DNA of 64,000 nt from NCBI RefSeq assembly GCF_014638745.1, contig NZ_BMFO01000002.1, forward strand, positions 124,001-188,000, written 5' to 3'. Shown here in pieces: positions 43,813 through 54,461 of this stretch. Source of the DNA: Arenimonas maotaiensis (GTDB lineage Bacteria; Pseudomonadota; Gammaproteobacteria; Xanthomonadales; Xanthomonadaceae). The translations under genes were made by a program, and so were the position numbers. The notes beneath the pieces are model-generated. The model did no database searches and was not told the DNA's origin. It saw only the letters and a list, made by a program, of their open reading frames with translations. Every line of letters starts with the position of its first letter. Within the stretch, counting starts at the first letter, position 1.

Positions 43813-44903
43813 ACCGCATCGGCCGGCGGATGAGCGCCTACTTGGCGCTGAGCGTGCTGAAGGCCACCGCGCTGGTGTGGCTGGTGCTGCTCGGTTTCGA
43901 TCTGATCAGCGCGTTCTACAACAGCTTCTCCGACATCGGGCGCAACGGCTTCACGCTCAACTACGCCCTGCTCGGCACCCTGTTCACCGCGCCGCGGCGC
44001 GCCTACGAACTGCTGCCGGTGGTGACGGTGATCGGCCTGCTGCTCGGCCTCGGCCAGCTGGCCGGCAAGTCGGAGCTGATCGCCATGGCCTCGGTCGGCG
44101 TCTCGCGCCTGCAGATCGCGGTCGGCGCCTTGCTGCCGGCGCTGCTGCTGTCGTGCCTGATGATTATCGCTAACGAAACGATCGGCATCGCCAGCGAGAA
44201 GCAGGCCTTGGCCTACAGCAGCTATAAAGCCGGCAAGTTCACGCTGGCGCGCTATTCCGGCGTGTGGGCCAAGGACGGCGAGGTCTACTTCAACGCCCGC
44301 TCCGGTTCGGCCAAGGTCAGCGGCACCGAAAGCTGGCTGGAGCTGGCCGACGTGCGCCTGTACCGCTTCGGCGCCGACGGCGCGCTGCAGTCGATCACCC
44401 AGGCCAAATCGGCCGGCAACCGCGCCGGCCATTGGCAGCTGCGCGACGTGCAGCGCACCACCTTCAAGCCCGAGCGCGTGCTGCTGGAGCGCATGGGCAG
44501 CCTGCCGTGGAACACGCGCATCACCGACGCCTCGCTGGAGGCCACGTTGTCCAATCCGCGCAATTTGAGCATGGCCGAGCTGCGCGCCAACATCGAATAC
44601 CTGGGCCGCAACAAGCTGGACGCGCGCGTGTTCAGCTCGGCCTATTGGGGCCGGGTGTTCTATCCGCTTAAGATCGCGGTGCTGTGCCTGGCGGTGCTGC
44701 CGTTCGCGTTCGGTTCGCTGCGTTCCGGAGGCTTCGGCAAGAGCCTGTTCCTGGGCATCGTGGTCGGCATCAGCGCCATCCTGCTCGAGCGCCTGTTCGT
44801 GAACCTCTCCGACGTCTACCGCTTCGACGTGCGCATCGCCTACCTGCTGGCGCCGGCCTGCGTGTTCGCGCTGTGCTGGGGCTATCTGGCTAAGCGGGTC
44901 TAG
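43809..44903 (+). CDS. lptG: LPS export permease LptG
   Basis: 364 residues. Same six-helix plus jellyroll layout as LptF: RMSAYLALSVLKATALVWLVLLGFDLI, LGQLAGKSELIAMASVGVSRLQI for LptB contact, a periplasmic domain about 130-270, and a final three-helix set with FLGIVVGISAILLERLFVNLSDVY. Partner of LptF. Its 3' end overlaps the convergent RDD gene by 14 bases. Confidence 0.96.
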   Translation: MNRIGRRMSAYLALSVLKATALVWLVLLGFDLISAFYNSFSDIGRNGFTLNYALLGTLFTAPRRAYELLPVVTVIGLLLGLGQLAGKSELIAMASVGVSRLQIAVGALLPALLLSCLMIIANETIGIASEKQALAYSSYKAGKFTLARYSGVWAKDGEVYFNARSGSAKVSGTESWLELADVRLYRFGADGALQSITQAKSAGNRAGHWQLRDVQRTTFKPERVLLERMGSLPWNTRITDASLEATLSNPRNLSMAELRANIEYLGRNKLDARVFSSAYWGRVFYPLKIAVLCLAVLPFAFGSLRSGGFGKSLFLGIVVGISAILLERLFVNLSDVYRFDVRIAYLLAPACVFALCWGYLAKRV

Positions 44904-45345
44904 CGTCCAGGCGCACGAACGCGGTGCCGGAGGCCAGGTCGTGCAGGCCGCGGCGTTCGCGGTCGATCAGGCTCCACAACAACGCCGCGCCCAAGCTCAG
45001 GCTGGCCACCGCGTAGCGGATCAGCAGCGCCCGCCAATCGGGCCGTCCGCCGTCGGCGGCCACCACTTTCAGCCGCCAGGGCTTCATGCCGATGGTCTGC
45101 CCGCCGCGCCGCCAGGAGGCGGTGGCGTACAGGCCGATACCGGCCCAGATGGCCGCGAACACCCCATACGAGGCCAACGAGCCGGGCTGCACCGGCTGGT
45201 GGTCGGGCTTCAGCGCCAGCGACAGCGCGCTGATGGTGAACAGGATGGCGATCGACACCACGGTGTCGTACAGCAGGGCCAGTAGGCGCCAGCCCAGATG
45301 GGCGGGACGGGCGCTGGCTTTCGCGGTCGGGGCGGAGGTTTGCAT
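44890..45345 (-). CDS. RDD-family membrane protein
   Basis: 151 residues. RDD layout: the first helix starts after HLGWRLLALLYDTVVS (the family's R..D motif), helices near 30-50, 65-85 and 110-130, GQTIGMKPWRLKVV between them and a final LIDRERRGLHDLASGT. Three or four membrane segments; function mostly unknown, a few members act as transporters. ATG 45345 is used; ATG 45357 would add four residues. Confidence 0.85.
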   Translation of the reverse strand: MQTSAPTAKASARPAHLGWRLLALLYDTVVSIAILFTISALSLALKPDHQPVQPGSLASYGVFAAIWAGIGLYATASWRRGGQTIGMKPWRLKVVAADGGRPDWRALLIRYAVASLSLGAALLWSLIDRERRGLHDLASGTAFVRLDARPA

Positions 45346-45391
45346 GCGCCATAGCATAGCCGCGAACGGCCGGCCGCGTTAAGCTTGGCCG

Positions 45392-46342
45392 ATGGGAACC
45401 CGAACCACCGCCATTCGCCTGCAGGCCCGCGCCGCCACGCCGGCCGATGCCGACGCCACGGCGTTGATCGACACCGTGCTGGAACGCCTGTGGGCCGAAC
45501 ACGGCCTGTCGAAGGCGACCTTGGCCGCCTACCGGCGCGATCTGCGCGCCTTGGCCGCGTTCCTGGCGCCGCGGCCGCTGACCGCCGCCGCGCGCGCCGA
45601 CCTGTTCGGCTTTCTGGAAGCGCGGGTGCGCGCCGGCTATGCCGCCAAGAGCAATGCCCGCCTGCTGTCCAGCCTGCGCGCGTTCTACGCCGTGCTGCAG
45701 CGCGACGGCGGCATCGCCGAGGATCCGGCCCGGTTGCTGGACATGCCGCGGCTGCCGCGTTCGGTGCCCAAGGCGCTGTCGGAATCGCAGGTGGAAGCGC
45801 TGCTGCGTGGGCCGGAGGACGCGGCGGATTCGCCCGACGGCCTGCGCCTGCGCGCCATGCTGGAGCTGATGTACGCCTGCGGCCTGCGCGTCAGCGAATT
45901 GGTCGAGCTGCCGGCGGCGGCGGTCAACCGGCGCCAGGGCCTGCTGCGCGTGCTCGGCAAGGGCGGCAAGGAGCGCCTGGTGCCGATGGGGCAGGAGGCC
46001 CAGCATTGGCTGGAACGCTATCTGGCCGAGGTGCGGCCGGCGCAGGCCGGCAAGCGCAATCCGCCGGCGCTGTTCCTCGACGCCAAGGGCGAGGCCCTGA
46101 GCCGCCAGCGTTTCTGGGCCGAGCTCAAGGCGCGCGCCACGGCCGCCGGCATCGATCCGGCCAAGGTCAGCCCGCACGTGCTGCGGCACAGTTTCGCCAC
46201 CCATCTGCTCAACCACGGCGCCGATTTGCGCGCGTTGCAGATGCTGCTCGGGCACAGTTCGCTGTCGACCACGCAGATCTACACCCTGGTCGCCAAGGAA
46301 GGCCTGAAGCGCATGCACCGCGCCCATCACCCGCGCGGCTGA
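45392..46342 (+). CDS. xerD: Site-specific tyrosine recombinase XerD
   Basis: 316 residues. N-terminal SAM-like core-binding domain (about 25-110) and catalytic domain with R166 in YACGLRVSEL, the catalytic Lys in GKGGKERLV, and HVLRHSFATHLLNHGADLRALQMLLGHSSLSTTQIYT carrying His-Arg, His and the Tyr nucleophile. With XerC it resolves chromosome dimers at dif. The next gene is dsbC, the same linkage as E. coli. An N-terminal extension of about 20 residues is somewhat longer than usual. Confidence 0.95.
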   Translation: MGTRTTAIRLQARAATPADADATALIDTVLERLWAEHGLSKATLAAYRRDLRALAAFLAPRPLTAAARADLFGFLEARVRAGYAAKSNARLLSSLRAFYAVLQRDGGIAEDPARLLDMPRLPRSVPKALSESQVEALLRGPEDAADSPDGLRLRAMLELMYACGLRVSELVELPAAAVNRRQGLLRVLGKGGKERLVPMGQEAQHWLERYLAEVRPAQAGKRNPPALFLDAKGEALSRQRFWAELKARATAAGIDPAKVSPHVLRHSFATHLLNHGADLRALQMLLGHSSLSTTQIYTLVAKEGLKRMHRAHHPRG

Positions 46343-46441
46343 ACCGCACATCACCGCCGGCGTGCCGCCCGTCCGCCGGGAACGCCCGCGCCCGCCGGCC
46401 TATGCCACAATGAGGGCCTGTCATACCGCACGGATCGCCCG

Positions 46442-47218
46442 ATGAAATCCTCCCGTCCGCTCCTGATTCTCCTGATGGCCTTCAGCATGCAGGCCTGCGC
46501 CCAAGGCAACGCCCCGGTGCCGGCCGCCAAGCCGGCCGCGGCCAAGCCCGCCAAGACCGCCTTCACCGGCGCCGACGCCGTGGTCGCCGAGGCCCTGCGC
46601 AAGATCGCGCCCGGCGTCGAGATCACCCGCATCCAGCCCTCGCCGATGCCCGGCCTGCGCGAGGTCATCGTCGACGGCCGCGTGCTGTACGTCAGCACCG
46701 ACGGCAAATACCTGTTGCAGGGCCAGATGATCGATCTGGCCACGCGCAGCAACCTCTCGGAAGCCAGCGAGGCGGTGGAACGCAAGACCCTGCTGGCCGG
46801 CATCCCGGCCGCGCAGAAGATCAGCTTCGCGCCGGCCAACCCGAAGTACCGGGTCACCGTGTTCACCGACATCGACTGCGGCTTCTGCCGCCAGATGCAC
46901 AGCCAGATCGCCGAGTACAACAAGCTCGGCATTGCGGTCGACTACCTGTTCTTCCCGCGCGCCGGCATCGGCTCGGAGTCGTTCCAGAAGGCGGTCAACG
47001 TCTGGTGCGCGCCGGACCGCAAGGTGGCGATGACCATGGCCAAGGCCGGCAAGACCCTGCCGAAGAAGAACTGCAGCAATTTCGTGACCATGGACTACCA
47101 CCTCGGCCAGAAGGCCGGCGTGGACGGCACGCCGGCGGTGTTCGACGGCAACGGCCGCCAGCTGGGCGGCTATCTGCCCCCGGACAAGCTGCTGGCCGCC
47201 CTGCAGGGCAAAAAATAA
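46442..47218 (+). CDS. dsbC: Thiol:disulfide interchange protein DsbC
   Basis: 258 residues. Signal sequence with a lipobox-like end (LLMAFSMQAC, C19), so it may be lipid-anchored, unlike the soluble E. coli protein. Next an Ala/Pro/Lys linker, the dimerisation domain (about 42-100) and a thioredoxin domain with active site CGFC (C146, C149; E. coli has CGYC) in VFTDIDCGFCRQMHSQ; the cis-Pro is in DGTPAVFDGNGRQLGGYLP. It isomerises wrong disulfides in the periplasm. Confidence 0.95.
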   Translation: MKSSRPLLILLMAFSMQACAQGNAPVPAAKPAAAKPAKTAFTGADAVVAEALRKIAPGVEITRIQPSPMPGLREVIVDGRVLYVSTDGKYLLQGQMIDLATRSNLSEASEAVERKTLLAGIPAAQKISFAPANPKYRVTVFTDIDCGFCRQMHSQIAEYNKLGIAVDYLFFPRAGIGSESFQKAVNVWCAPDRKVAMTMAKAGKTLPKKNCSNFVTMDYHLGQKAGVDGTPAVFDGNGRQLGGYLPPDKLLAALQGKK

Positions 47219-47273
47219 GCGCCTGCGCCCGGTGCCGCCCGCCGCCTGCGGGGCGGCCCGGCGCCCGATAAGG

Positions 47274-47279
47274 TAAAAT
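47274..47279 (+). promoter_or_regulatory. purL -10 element
   Basis: TAAAAT 27 bases upstream of the purL start. The context GGTAAAATGG also occurs before nusB (59431-59436). No obvious -35. Confidence 0.4.
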
Positions 47280-47306
47280 GGCGGCCCGTCCCCAGCGCGT
47301 GCCGCC

Positions 47307-50300
47307 ATGATCGTTCTCGAAGGCCTGCCGGCCTTATCCGCTTTCCGCCGCGACCGTCTCCAGACCCGCCTGCAACAGATCGCCCCGGATGCCGTCATCG
47401 CCGGTGCCTGGCATGTGTATTTCGTGCAGGCGGCGCCCGGTGCCGCGCCCGATGCCGCCGTGCTCGGCCGCATCCTGGAAGGCTGCAGCGCGCACACCGA
47501 ATCCCTGGCCGGCGCGCGCCGGCGCATCGTCACGCCGCGCTTGGGCACCCGCTCGCCGTGGTCGAGCAAGGCCACCGACATCCTGCAGGGCGCCGGCCAG
47601 CCGGTGACGCGCGTCGAGCGCGGCCTGCGCTTCGACCTGTTGGGCGCACCCGACGCCGGCTCGCCGCTGTGGGCCGCCATCGACGGGCTGCTGTCCGATC
47701 CGATGACGCAATCGGTGTGGGACGACCTCGACCAGGCCGGCGCACTGTTCGCTGCCCCGCCGCGCGGCGCGTTGGTGCGGGTTCCGGTCGACACCCTGCC
47801 GCAGGCCAACGGCGAACTCGGCCTGGCGCTGAGCGAGGACGAGATCGCCTATCTGCAGGAACGCTACCGCGCGCTCGGCCGCGATCCGTCCGACGCCGAG
47901 CTGATGATGTTCGCGCAGGCCAACTCCGAGCACTGCCGGCACAAGATCTTCAACGCCAGCTTCCGCATCGACGGCGCCGATATGCCGCATTCGCTGTTCG
48001 GCATGATCAAGAACACGCACAAGGCCGCGCCGCAGTACACGCTGAGCGCGTACAAGGATAACGCCGCGGTGATCGAAGGCTACCGCTCCAGCCATCTGCG
48101 CCCGGACGCCGGCCAGGTCTACCGCTTCGGGCCGTCGATGCCGGACGCGTTCTGCATCAAGGTCGAGACCCACAACCACCCGACCGCCATCTCGCCGTTC
48201 CCGGGCGCCTCGACCGGCGCCGGCGGCGAGATCCGCGACGAGGGCGCCACCGGCCGCGGCGGCAAGCCCAAGGCCGGCCTGACCGGCTTTTCGGTCTCGC
48301 ATCTGCGCATCCCGACCCTGCCGCAGCCGTGGGAGAAACCGCGCGCGCTGAATCCGCGCATGGCCTCGGCGTTCGAGATCATGACCGACGGCCCGCTCGG
48401 CGGCGCCGCGTTCAACAACGAATTCGGCCGGCCGAACCTGACCGGCTATTTCCGCAGCTTCGAGCTGGCCGGCGGCGATGCCGCGCACATGCGCGCCTAC
48501 GACAAGCCGATCATGCTGGCCGGCGGCCTGGGCACGGTCGATCCGGACCAGGTGCAGAAACTGCCGCTGCGCCACGGCGACGCCGTGGTGGTGCTGGGCG
48601 GTCCGTCGATGCTGATCGGCCTGGGCGGCGGCGCGGCCTCCTCGGTGTCGTCCGGGCAGAGCTTGGAGGCGCTGGATTTCGCCTCGGTGCAGCGCGACAA
48701 CCCGGAAATGGAACGCCGCTGCCAGGAAGTGATCAACCGCTGCTTCGCCCGTGGCGAGGCCAACCCGATCCGCTTCATGCACGACGTCGGCGCCGGCGGC
48801 CTGTCGAACGCCATCCCCGAGCTGCTGCACGATTCCGGCATGGGCGGCGTGATCGACCTGGCCAAGGTGCCGTGCGACGATCCGTCGCTGTCGCCGATGC
48901 AGCTGTGGTGCAACGAATCGCAGGAACGCTATGTGCTCGGCCTGGCCGCCGCCGACGTGCCGGCGTTCGAGGCGCTGTGCGCGCGCGAGCGCTGCCCGTT
49001 CGCGGTGGTCGGTTTCGCCACCGACGACCAACGCCTGGTGGTGGCCTACGGCGCCACGCCGGACGGCTTCGAGGCCATCCCGGCCGCTGAGCGCGCCATC
49101 GACATGCCGATGGACCTGCTGTTCGGCAAGCCGCCGAAGATGCACCGCGACGCCGTGGCGCCGCGTATCGCGCCGTACGCCACCTTGGCCGGCGACACCA
49201 TTTCGGTGTACGAAGCCGGCCTGAAGGTGCTGGCGCACCCGAGCGTGGCCGCCAAGCAGTTCCTGATCACCATCGGCGACCGCAGCGTGGGCGGCCTGAC
49301 CGCGCGCGACCAGATGGTCGGGCCGTGGCAGGTGCCGGTGGCCGATTGCGCCATCAGCAGCGCCGATTTTTCCGGCGTGCACGGCGAGGCCATGGCCATG
49401 GGCGAACGCACGCCGGTGGCCTTGCTGGACGCCGCCGCCTCGGCGCGCCTGGCGGTGGGCGAGGCCATCACCAACCTGCTGGCCGCGCCGATCGCGGGTC
49501 TGGATGAAGTGAAGCTGTCGGCCAACTGGATGGCCGCCGCCGGCCAAGCCGGCGAAGACGCCGCGCTGTACCAGGCGGTGCAGGCGGTGGGCATGGAACT
49601 GTGCCCGGCGCTGGACATCAGCATCCCGGTCGGCAAGGATTCGCTCTCGATGCAATCGCGCTGGCAGGCCGACGGTGCCACGCACACGTCCAGCTCGCCG
49701 GTATCGCTGGTGATCTCGGCCTTCGCGCGCGTGGCCGACGTGCGCCAACAATCCACGCCGGTGCTGGAATCCGGCATCGAATCCGACATCTGGCTGATCG
49801 GCCTGGGCGCCGGCAAGAAGCGCATGGGCGGCAGCATTTTGGCGCAGGTGCAGGACCGCTTCGGCGGCGAATGCCCGGACCTGGATTCGCCCGAGCTGCT
49901 GGCGCGCTTGGCGCAGTTGGTGATCAAGGCCCGCGAACAAGGCCTGATCCGCGCCTACCACGACCGCTCCGACGGCGGCGCGTTCGCGTCGCTGTGCGAG
50001 ATGGCGTTCGCCGGCCGCTGCGGCCTCGACATCCACCTCGACCAGTGGGGCGAAGACGACTTGGCCTGCCTGTTCAACGAGGAGCTGGGCGCGCTGCTGC
50101 AGGTGGCCAAGGAAGACCGCGCCGAATTCGCCGACCTGATCAACGCCTGCGAGCTGACCCAGTGCGCGCAGCGCATCGCCAAGCCGACCGCGACCGACGC
50201 CATCCGCGTGCTGCGCGCCGGCGAGTCGGTCGCCGCTTGGTCCTGGCAGACCCTGTTCGAGGCCTGGTGGTCGGTGACGCACGCCATGCAGAAATCGCGC

Positions 50301-51176
50301 GACAACCCCGAGTGCGCCGATGCCGAATTCGCCGCCGCCCGGCGCTTCGATGCGCCCGGCCTGCACGCGCAGCTGACGTTCACGCCGGCCGCGCCGATGC
50401 TGAATACCGGCGCCGCGCCGCGCGTGGCCATCCTGCGCGAGCAGGGCGTGAACAGCCAAGTGGAAATGGCCGCGGCCTTCACCCGCGCCGGCTTCGAGGC
50501 GGTGGACGTGCACATGTCCGACCTGATCGCCGGCCGCATCGATCTGTCCGGCTTCAAGGGCCTGGCCGCCTGCGGCGGCTTCAGCTACGGCGACGTGCTC
50601 GGTGCCGGCCGCGGTTGGGCCACGTCCATTCTGGAGCGCGAAATGCTGCGCGCGATGTTCGCCGAGTTCTTCGCGCGCGAAGACAGCTTCAGCCTGGGCG
50701 TGTGCAACGGCTGCCAGATGCTGAGCCAGCTGAAGGCGCTGATTCCCGGCGCTGAAGCCTGGCCGCGCTTCCTGCGCAACCGCAGCGAACAGTTCGAGGC
50801 CCGCCTGAGCCTGGTGGAAGTGGTCGAGTCGCCGTCCATCCTGCTGGCCGGCATGGCCGGTTCGCGCCTGCCGATCGTGGTGTCGCACGGCGAAGGCCGC
50901 GCCGAGTTCGCGTCCGAGGCCGGCCTGGCCGCCGCGCGCGTGGCGATGCGCTTCGTGGACAACGCCGGCGACCTGGCCACAAGCTATCCGGCCAACCCGA
51001 ACGGCTCGCCGATGGGCATCACCGGCCTGAGCTCGGCGGACGGCCGCGCCACGCTGATGATGCCGCACCCGGAGCGCGTGCACCTGAGCAAGCAGATGAG
51101 CTGGCATCCGAAAGAATGGGGCGAGTTCTCGCCGTGGATGCAGTTGTTCGTGAACGCGCGGAAGTGGGTGGGCTGA
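47307..51176 (+). CDS. purL: Phosphoribosylformylglycinamidine synthase (single-chain)
   Basis: 1289 residues, the large form with fused glutaminase. N-terminal PurS-like domain (about 1-150), a linker with [19 protein letters not shown], two AIRS-type synthase halves ([31 protein letters not shown], then [24 protein letters not shown]) and a C-terminal amidotransferase from about 1040 with [16 protein letters not shown], nucleophile Cys in [13 protein letters not shown] and the His/Glu of [10 protein letters not shown]. It makes FGAM in purine synthesis using glutamine ammonia and ATP. Confidence 0.97.
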   Translation: MIVLEGLPALSAFRRDRLQTRLQQIAPDAVIAGAWHVYFVQAAPGAAPDAAVLGRILEGCSAHTESLAGARRRIVTPRLGTRSPWSSKATDILQGAGQPVTRVERGLRFDLLGAPDAGSPLWAAIDGLLSDPMTQSVWDDLDQAGALFAAPPRGALVRVPVDTLPQANGELGLALSEDEIAYLQERYRALGRDPSDAELMMFAQANSEHCRHKIFNASFRIDGADMPHSLFGMIKNTHKAAPQYTLSAYKDNAAVIEGYRSSHLRPDAGQVYRFGPSMPDAFCIKVETHNHPTAISPFPGASTGAGGEIRDEGATGRGGKPKAGLTGFSVSHLRIPTLPQPWEKPRALNPRMASAFEIMTDGPLGGAAFNNEFGRPNLTGYFRSFELAGGDAAHMRAYDKPIMLAGGLGTVDPDQVQKLPLRHGDAVVVLGGPSMLIGLGGGAASSVSSGQSLEALDFASVQRDNPEMERRCQEVINRCFARGEANPIRFMHDVGAGGLSNAIPELLHDSGMGGVIDLAKVPCDDPSLSPMQLWCNESQERYVLGLAAADVPAFEALCARERCPFAVVGFATDDQRLVVAYGATPDGFEAIPAAERAIDMPMDLLFGKPPKMHRDAVAPRIAPYATLAGDTISVYEAGLKVLAHPSVAAKQFLITIGDRSVGGLTARDQMVGPWQVPVADCAISSADFSGVHGEAMAMGERTPVALLDAAASARLAVGEAITNLLAAPIAGLDEVKLSANWMAAAGQAGEDAALYQAVQAVGMELCPALDISIPVGKDSLSMQSRWQADGATHTSSSPVSLVISAFARVADVRQQSTPVLESGIESDIWLIGLGAGKKRMGGSILAQVQDRFGGECPDLDSPELLARLAQLVIKAREQGLIRAYHDRSDGGAFASLCEMAFAGRCGLDIHLDQWGEDDLACLFNEELGALLQVAKEDRAEFADLINACELTQCAQRIAKPTATDAIRVLRAGESVAAWSWQTLFEAWWSVTHAMQKSRDNPECADAEFAAARRFDAPGLHAQLTFTPAAPMLNTGAAPRVAILREQGVNSQVEMAAAFTRAGFEAVDVHMSDLIAGRIDLSGFKGLAACGGFSYGDVLGAGRGWATSILEREMLRAMFAEFFAREDSFSLGVCNGCQMLSQLKALIPGAEAWPRFLRNRSEQFEARLSLVEVVESPSILLAGMAGSRLPIVVSHGEGRAEFASEAGLAAARVAMRFVDNAGDLATSYPANPNGSPMGITGLSSADGRATLMMPHPERVHLSKQMSWHPKEWGEFSPWMQLFVNARKWVG

Positions 51177-51180
51177 CATC

Positions 51181-51290
51181 CCTCCCAGCCTCCCTTCTGA
51201 AGAAGGGAGGAGCATTCCCCCTGCGCTTCGCGTGTCGGCATTGAATCCCCCTGCGCTTCGCGCATCCCCCTTTGGGAAAGGGGGAGGGCA
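51181..51290. repeat. Composite intergenic repeat cluster
   Basis: Three units: a perfect 10-bp inverted repeat CCTCCCTTCT / AGAAGGGAGG (51189-51210); two direct copies of CCCCCTGCGCTTCGCG (51217-51232 and 51247-51262); and a hairpin CCCCCTTT / AAAGGGGG (51266-51284). Such runs of 'CCCCC' hairpins occur between genes in Xanthomonadaceae. Confidence 0.6.
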
Positions 51291-51299
51291 ACCGAGAAA

Positions 51300-51330
51300 A
51301 GAAAAAGCCCGGCGATGCCGGGCTTTTTCT
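51300..51330. terminator. Bidirectional intrinsic terminator
   Basis: AAAAAGCCCGGC-GAT-GCCGGGCTTTTT between purL and the convergent DUF1993 gene. Confidence 0.9.
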
Positions 51331-51346
51331 ATGCAAGCAATTCGGG

Positions 51347-51853
51347 TTACACGCTGCCGATGAAATCCTTCTTGCCGATGGCCACGCCGTTGTGGCGCAG
51401 GATGTTGTAGGCGGTGGTGACGTGGAAATAGAAGTTCGGCAGGCCGGCGTGGTGCGCGTAGTTCAGACCGGTGTATTCGCGCTTGGTGTCGCCGCGCAGG
51501 ATGACGATCTCGCGGGCTTCCGCGCCGGCGAATTTTTCGGCCGGAATGCTGGCGAGAAAGTCGATGGTCTTGGCGATGCGGGCCTTGTATTCGGCCAGCG
51601 TGGTTTCGGTGTCCTCGAAGCTCGGCATGTCCACGTCGGCCAGGCGGGCGCTTACGCCTTTGGCGAAGTCGCAGGCGATCTGGATCTGCCGGCCGAGCGG
51701 GAACATGTCGGGCGCCAGGCGGGCGCCGAGGATGTTGCTAACGTCGCATTTGAGCGCATCGGCATGGGCTTGGGCTTTGTCCAGGCAGGCGTCGAGGGCT
51801 TTCAGGCCGCGAATGAAAACGGGTACGGTGGCGTCGAACAGGGCGGGGTTCAT
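51347..51853 (-). CDS. DUF1993 family protein
   Basis: 168 residues, one DUF1993 domain: LFDATVPVFIRGLKALDACLDKAQAHAD, a central LAPDMFPLGRQIQIACDFAKG, and NYAHHAGLPNFYFHVTTAYNILRHNGVAIGKKDFIG. The fold is DinB-like with a possible metal-binding His set (LNYAHHAGLPNFYFH). Function unknown; often stress-associated in annotation. It lies between two near-identical terminators, at the left edge of the AT-rich island. Confidence 0.85.
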   Translation of the reverse strand: MNPALFDATVPVFIRGLKALDACLDKAQAHADALKCDVSNILGARLAPDMFPLGRQIQIACDFAKGVSARLADVDMPSFEDTETTLAEYKARIAKTIDFLASIPAEKFAGAEAREIVILRGDTKREYTGLNYAHHAGLPNFYFHVTTAYNILRHNGVAIGKKDFIGSV

Positions 51854-51953
51854 GGCAATCTCCAGTCAGGGGTTGCAATCATCGCATATTTTTAGTGCAG
51901 GTCGAGTTGAGTTTGGTTGCGTATTAATGCTCGAAATTAGTTGGGGTAGGAAA

Positions 51954-51984
51954 AGAAAAAGCTCGGCGATGCCGAGCTTTTTTG
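51954..51984. terminator. Bidirectional intrinsic terminator at the island edge
   Basis: AAAAAGCTCGGC-GAT-GCCGAGCTTTTTT, almost identical to the terminator at 51300-51330 (one compensating base-pair change). It ends the DUF262-HNH transcript arriving from the right. Confidence 0.9.
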
Positions 51985-52025
51985 CTTATAACTAAATTTT
52001 AATATGATATTTTCTGTGGAAAATC

Positions 52026-53201
52026 TCATCGATTTCCTTTTGCCCGATTATGTGTAACGCATAACATCTGGCAATTCTTTGCAGTGCTTTCGCCACCTTT
52101 GCTCCAGGCAGAAACATGGTCGGCTTCCATTTCAGCGAATTTCCATATTTTACTTTTATTGGCAGCATGGCCTGCCGCACATAGTGGACAGTTTGATATG
52201 TTTTTGGCTTCGGCTTCTTTTGTCTGTTTGGCGTAAACAGATTTCTTAATGGCTTCGTCAAATACACGAACATCAAGTAGTCTAAGATCAACGGATCCGC
52301 CAAGTATAAATTCAAATATTCCCTTGCGATTTTTTATATACGCATCACCGTAAAGCTTTTTAACTTCTAACGATACTTTATTAGGGTCATATGCTTTCTT
52401 GTGGTAAGTTTCGTACAGCCTTCCCCATTCAAGTCCGCACATTTCATTCTCTACGTCAGTAAATACAGAAGAGGCCCAGTCTATAACGCTTGTGAAATAA
52501 TTTTTTAGTTCGTTTATATTTTTATCGAATCGATGACTGCTCATGTAGTCAGTTATATTTCCCTTGCTTACCCAGTCTAGTGCTTTCTCCAGAAATGCCT
52601 GGCGATTAGCGCTACCTTTGATATAGGCGCTCCATTTTTGTATGTTGGAATTCTGGCTGTTGCTAAATTCTGCTTTCGCAAGTGTTACAAAGGGGCCTGA
52701 AAATATGGCATTGTTCAGTTCTTGATTATTTAGTGGAATGCCGGCGATGTTAATGGTTTGAAACCATTTCTTTATCTCGCTTTCTTCGCCCTCACATTCA
52801 TAGATTGTAATCTTTGTTTCTAATATCTTTTTCTTTCTGTCTGCCGCAATTCCATCAAAATATTGCTCCATGCCATTTTCGTCTTTGAAAGCAAATTTGT
52901 TGGTTACGTATCGCCCAAAGCTGGTTATTCGTTGCTGTCCATCTAAAATTTCAAATTCATCATCACTTATTTTTACAAAATAAATTAATCCTAGTGGATA
53001 GCCCTTCAGTAGAGAGTCAATTACGGCTACGTCCCTTTTGCCGTCTGCGTAAATGTAACTGCGCTGATATTCCGGCTGAATTGTAAGTTTTCCCGAGAGG
53101 CCAAATAATCCCTTTGCTTCAACTTCGTTATAAACGAATCCTTCGCATATATCTTTTACTGTGATATCAGTTCTCAACACTGTTTTCAATTTAGCCCCCA
53201 T
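52026..53201 (-). CDS. DUF262 (GmrS/ParB-like) and HNH endonuclease fusion
   Basis: 391 residues. The N-terminal DUF262 domain (about 10-260) has [10 protein letters not shown] and the nucleotide-binding DGQQR (87-91). The C-terminal HNH domain has a zinc pair CPLC near 338 and the core D361-H362, N376, C381 and H384-N385. DUF262 is the GmrS half of type IV enzymes and uses NTP hydrolysis to control a nuclease. Here the nuclease half is HNH and the partner is a methylase, so it is probably the restriction subunit of a modification-dependent pair. It starts inside the methylase gene (11-base overlap). AT-rich codons mark it as acquired. Confidence 0.88.
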   Translation of the reverse strand: MGAKLKTVLRTDITVKDICEGFVYNEVEAKGLFGLSGKLTIQPEYQRSYIYADGKRDVAVIDSLLKGYPLGLIYFVKISDDEFEILDGQQRITSFGRYVTNKFAFKDENGMEQYFDGIAADRKKKILETKITIYECEGEESEIKKWFQTINIAGIPLNNQELNNAIFSGPFVTLAKAEFSNSQNSNIQKWSAYIKGSANRQAFLEKALDWVSKGNITDYMSSHRFDKNINELKNYFTSVIDWASSVFTDVENEMCGLEWGRLYETYHKKAYDPNKVSLEVKKLYGDAYIKNRKGIFEFILGGSVDLRLLDVRVFDEAIKKSVYAKQTKEAEAKNISNCPLCAAGHAANKSKIWKFAEMEADHVSAWSKGGESTAKNCQMLCVTHNRAKGNR

Positions 53202-54321
53202 TTCTTTTGTGTTTAATTAAAATTCTCTTATAGATATTTTCGCCATTTATTGAAACTGACATATTGATGTTTTTATTCCAGCCATCTGGTCTTCCATAGT
53301 CATATGAGCAGCCAAGTATTTCAAATTGGTCAGGATTGTATTTATCTAAAAAAGTAATTGGCACCCCCATTACGCCATCATAATCGCTTGGAATGGCGTC
53401 GGTATAAGGAACTTCAATAGCATCAAAATTGTCATATTTTCTATATCCTTTACCCTTAATGTTCTTGTGAGAGCTAAATTTGATGTTGTCGCTCATGGAC
53501 ATTAGCGGTAATGGCTGGTGCCTTTTCCCGTGGTCAATATTGGTAAGCCAGAGGCAGTTATTGGTGGCAACTATTCTGTTTCCTTCCTCATCAATTCGCG
53601 CCTCTGTTCCATACAAATCATAGTTTTCAGGCACTATGAATCCGGAAATCCAACGCCCCATTCCTGTGCCAAGCCAGACCTTATTGCTTTTAATTAGCGG
53701 AAAAACTTCTTTATATGTAATTGCATTAATATTGCCTATGATCAAAAATTTTTTATCATGATCGATAAGCTGCTTAATGAATTCAGGAAAAAGACTAAAG
53801 GGCGGATTCGTCACTACAATATCGGATTGTTTTAGCAGATTAATGGACTCATCACTACGAAAATCTCCATCATTAATTAATGGGGACCATTCGTTATTTT
53901 TATTCCTCTTCAGCTGCAGTGCTACATCTTTCAAACTAAATTCGCCATCTCCATCTATATCACCGACTTCATTGATAATAAATTTATTGGCAGTTACTTT
54001 CGGTCGGCCTTTTGAGGTTTTGGGTGGAGCATAATCACTAAACAATTCAAGTTTAGTGTTCGCAACGGGTGAAGGTTTATAGCTTGTTGTAATGAGCTTC
54101 TTCAACCCGATTCTTTTAAAGTTCAGCACGAAATAACGAAAGAAATTACTTTCAAATGGATCATCGCAATTGCAGTAGACTACTTTGTCTCGGAAGACGT
54201 CAGCGTTATATGCTAGATATGATTCAATTTCTTTCTGAATATCAATATATTGAGTATAAAATTCATCGCTTTTAGATTTCTTCGCCTTGTGCAGTAGCTT
54301 ATTTGTTGCATTTCTTGGCAT
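53191..54321 (-). CDS. EcoRI-type adenine-specific DNA methyltransferase
   Basis: 376 residues. Matches the EcoRI-methylase family: [21 protein letters not shown] near the start, [18 protein letters not shown], then [27 protein letters not shown] with catalytic N172-P-P-F175, and [19 protein letters not shown]. It methylates adenine N6, protecting host sites from the adjacent nuclease; the recognised sequence is unknown. An EF-hand-like [12 protein letters not shown] (121-132) sits in a variable loop. First gene of the two-gene operon, behind a palindromic promoter. Confidence 0.9.
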   Translation of the reverse strand: MPRNATNKLLHKAKKSKSDEFYTQYIDIQKEIESYLAYNADVFRDKVVYCNCDDPFESNFFRYFVLNFKRIGLKKLITTSYKPSPVANTKLELFSDYAPPKTSKGRPKVTANKFIINEVGDIDGDGEFSLKDVALQLKRNKNNEWSPLINDGDFRSDESINLLKQSDIVVTNPPFSLFPEFIKQLIDHDKKFLIIGNINAITYKEVFPLIKSNKVWLGTGMGRWISGFIVPENYDLYGTEARIDEEGNRIVATNNCLWLTNIDHGKRHQPLPLMSMSDNIKFSSHKNIKGKGYRKYDNFDAIEVPYTDAIPSDYDGVMGVPITFLDKYNPDQFEILGCSYDYGRPDGWNKNINMSVSINGENIYKRILIKHKRNGG

Positions 54322-54461
54322 AATTGATTCCTTCTTCTTAGATGCTTCAATGAGCCTTGGCCATTACCAGTTTCTGGTTATGTTAATTTAGCTGAATTGC
54401 CATATAAAGCATGGGCAGCGATTTCTGCCTAATATAAATTTAATCTTGACCTTGCATGTCA

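Noticed and set aside
47334-51215. A 1293-codon open frame opposite purL
   Set aside because: It mirrors purL codon for codon in very GC-rich DNA, has low-complexity His/Arg/Gly/Ala content and no recognisable domain; purL is certain.
51992-52315. Possible 107-residue gene at the end of the DUF262-HNH gene
   Set aside because: Another frame of the HNH domain coding region; the HNH motifs lie in the longer frame and there is no ribosome-binding site.
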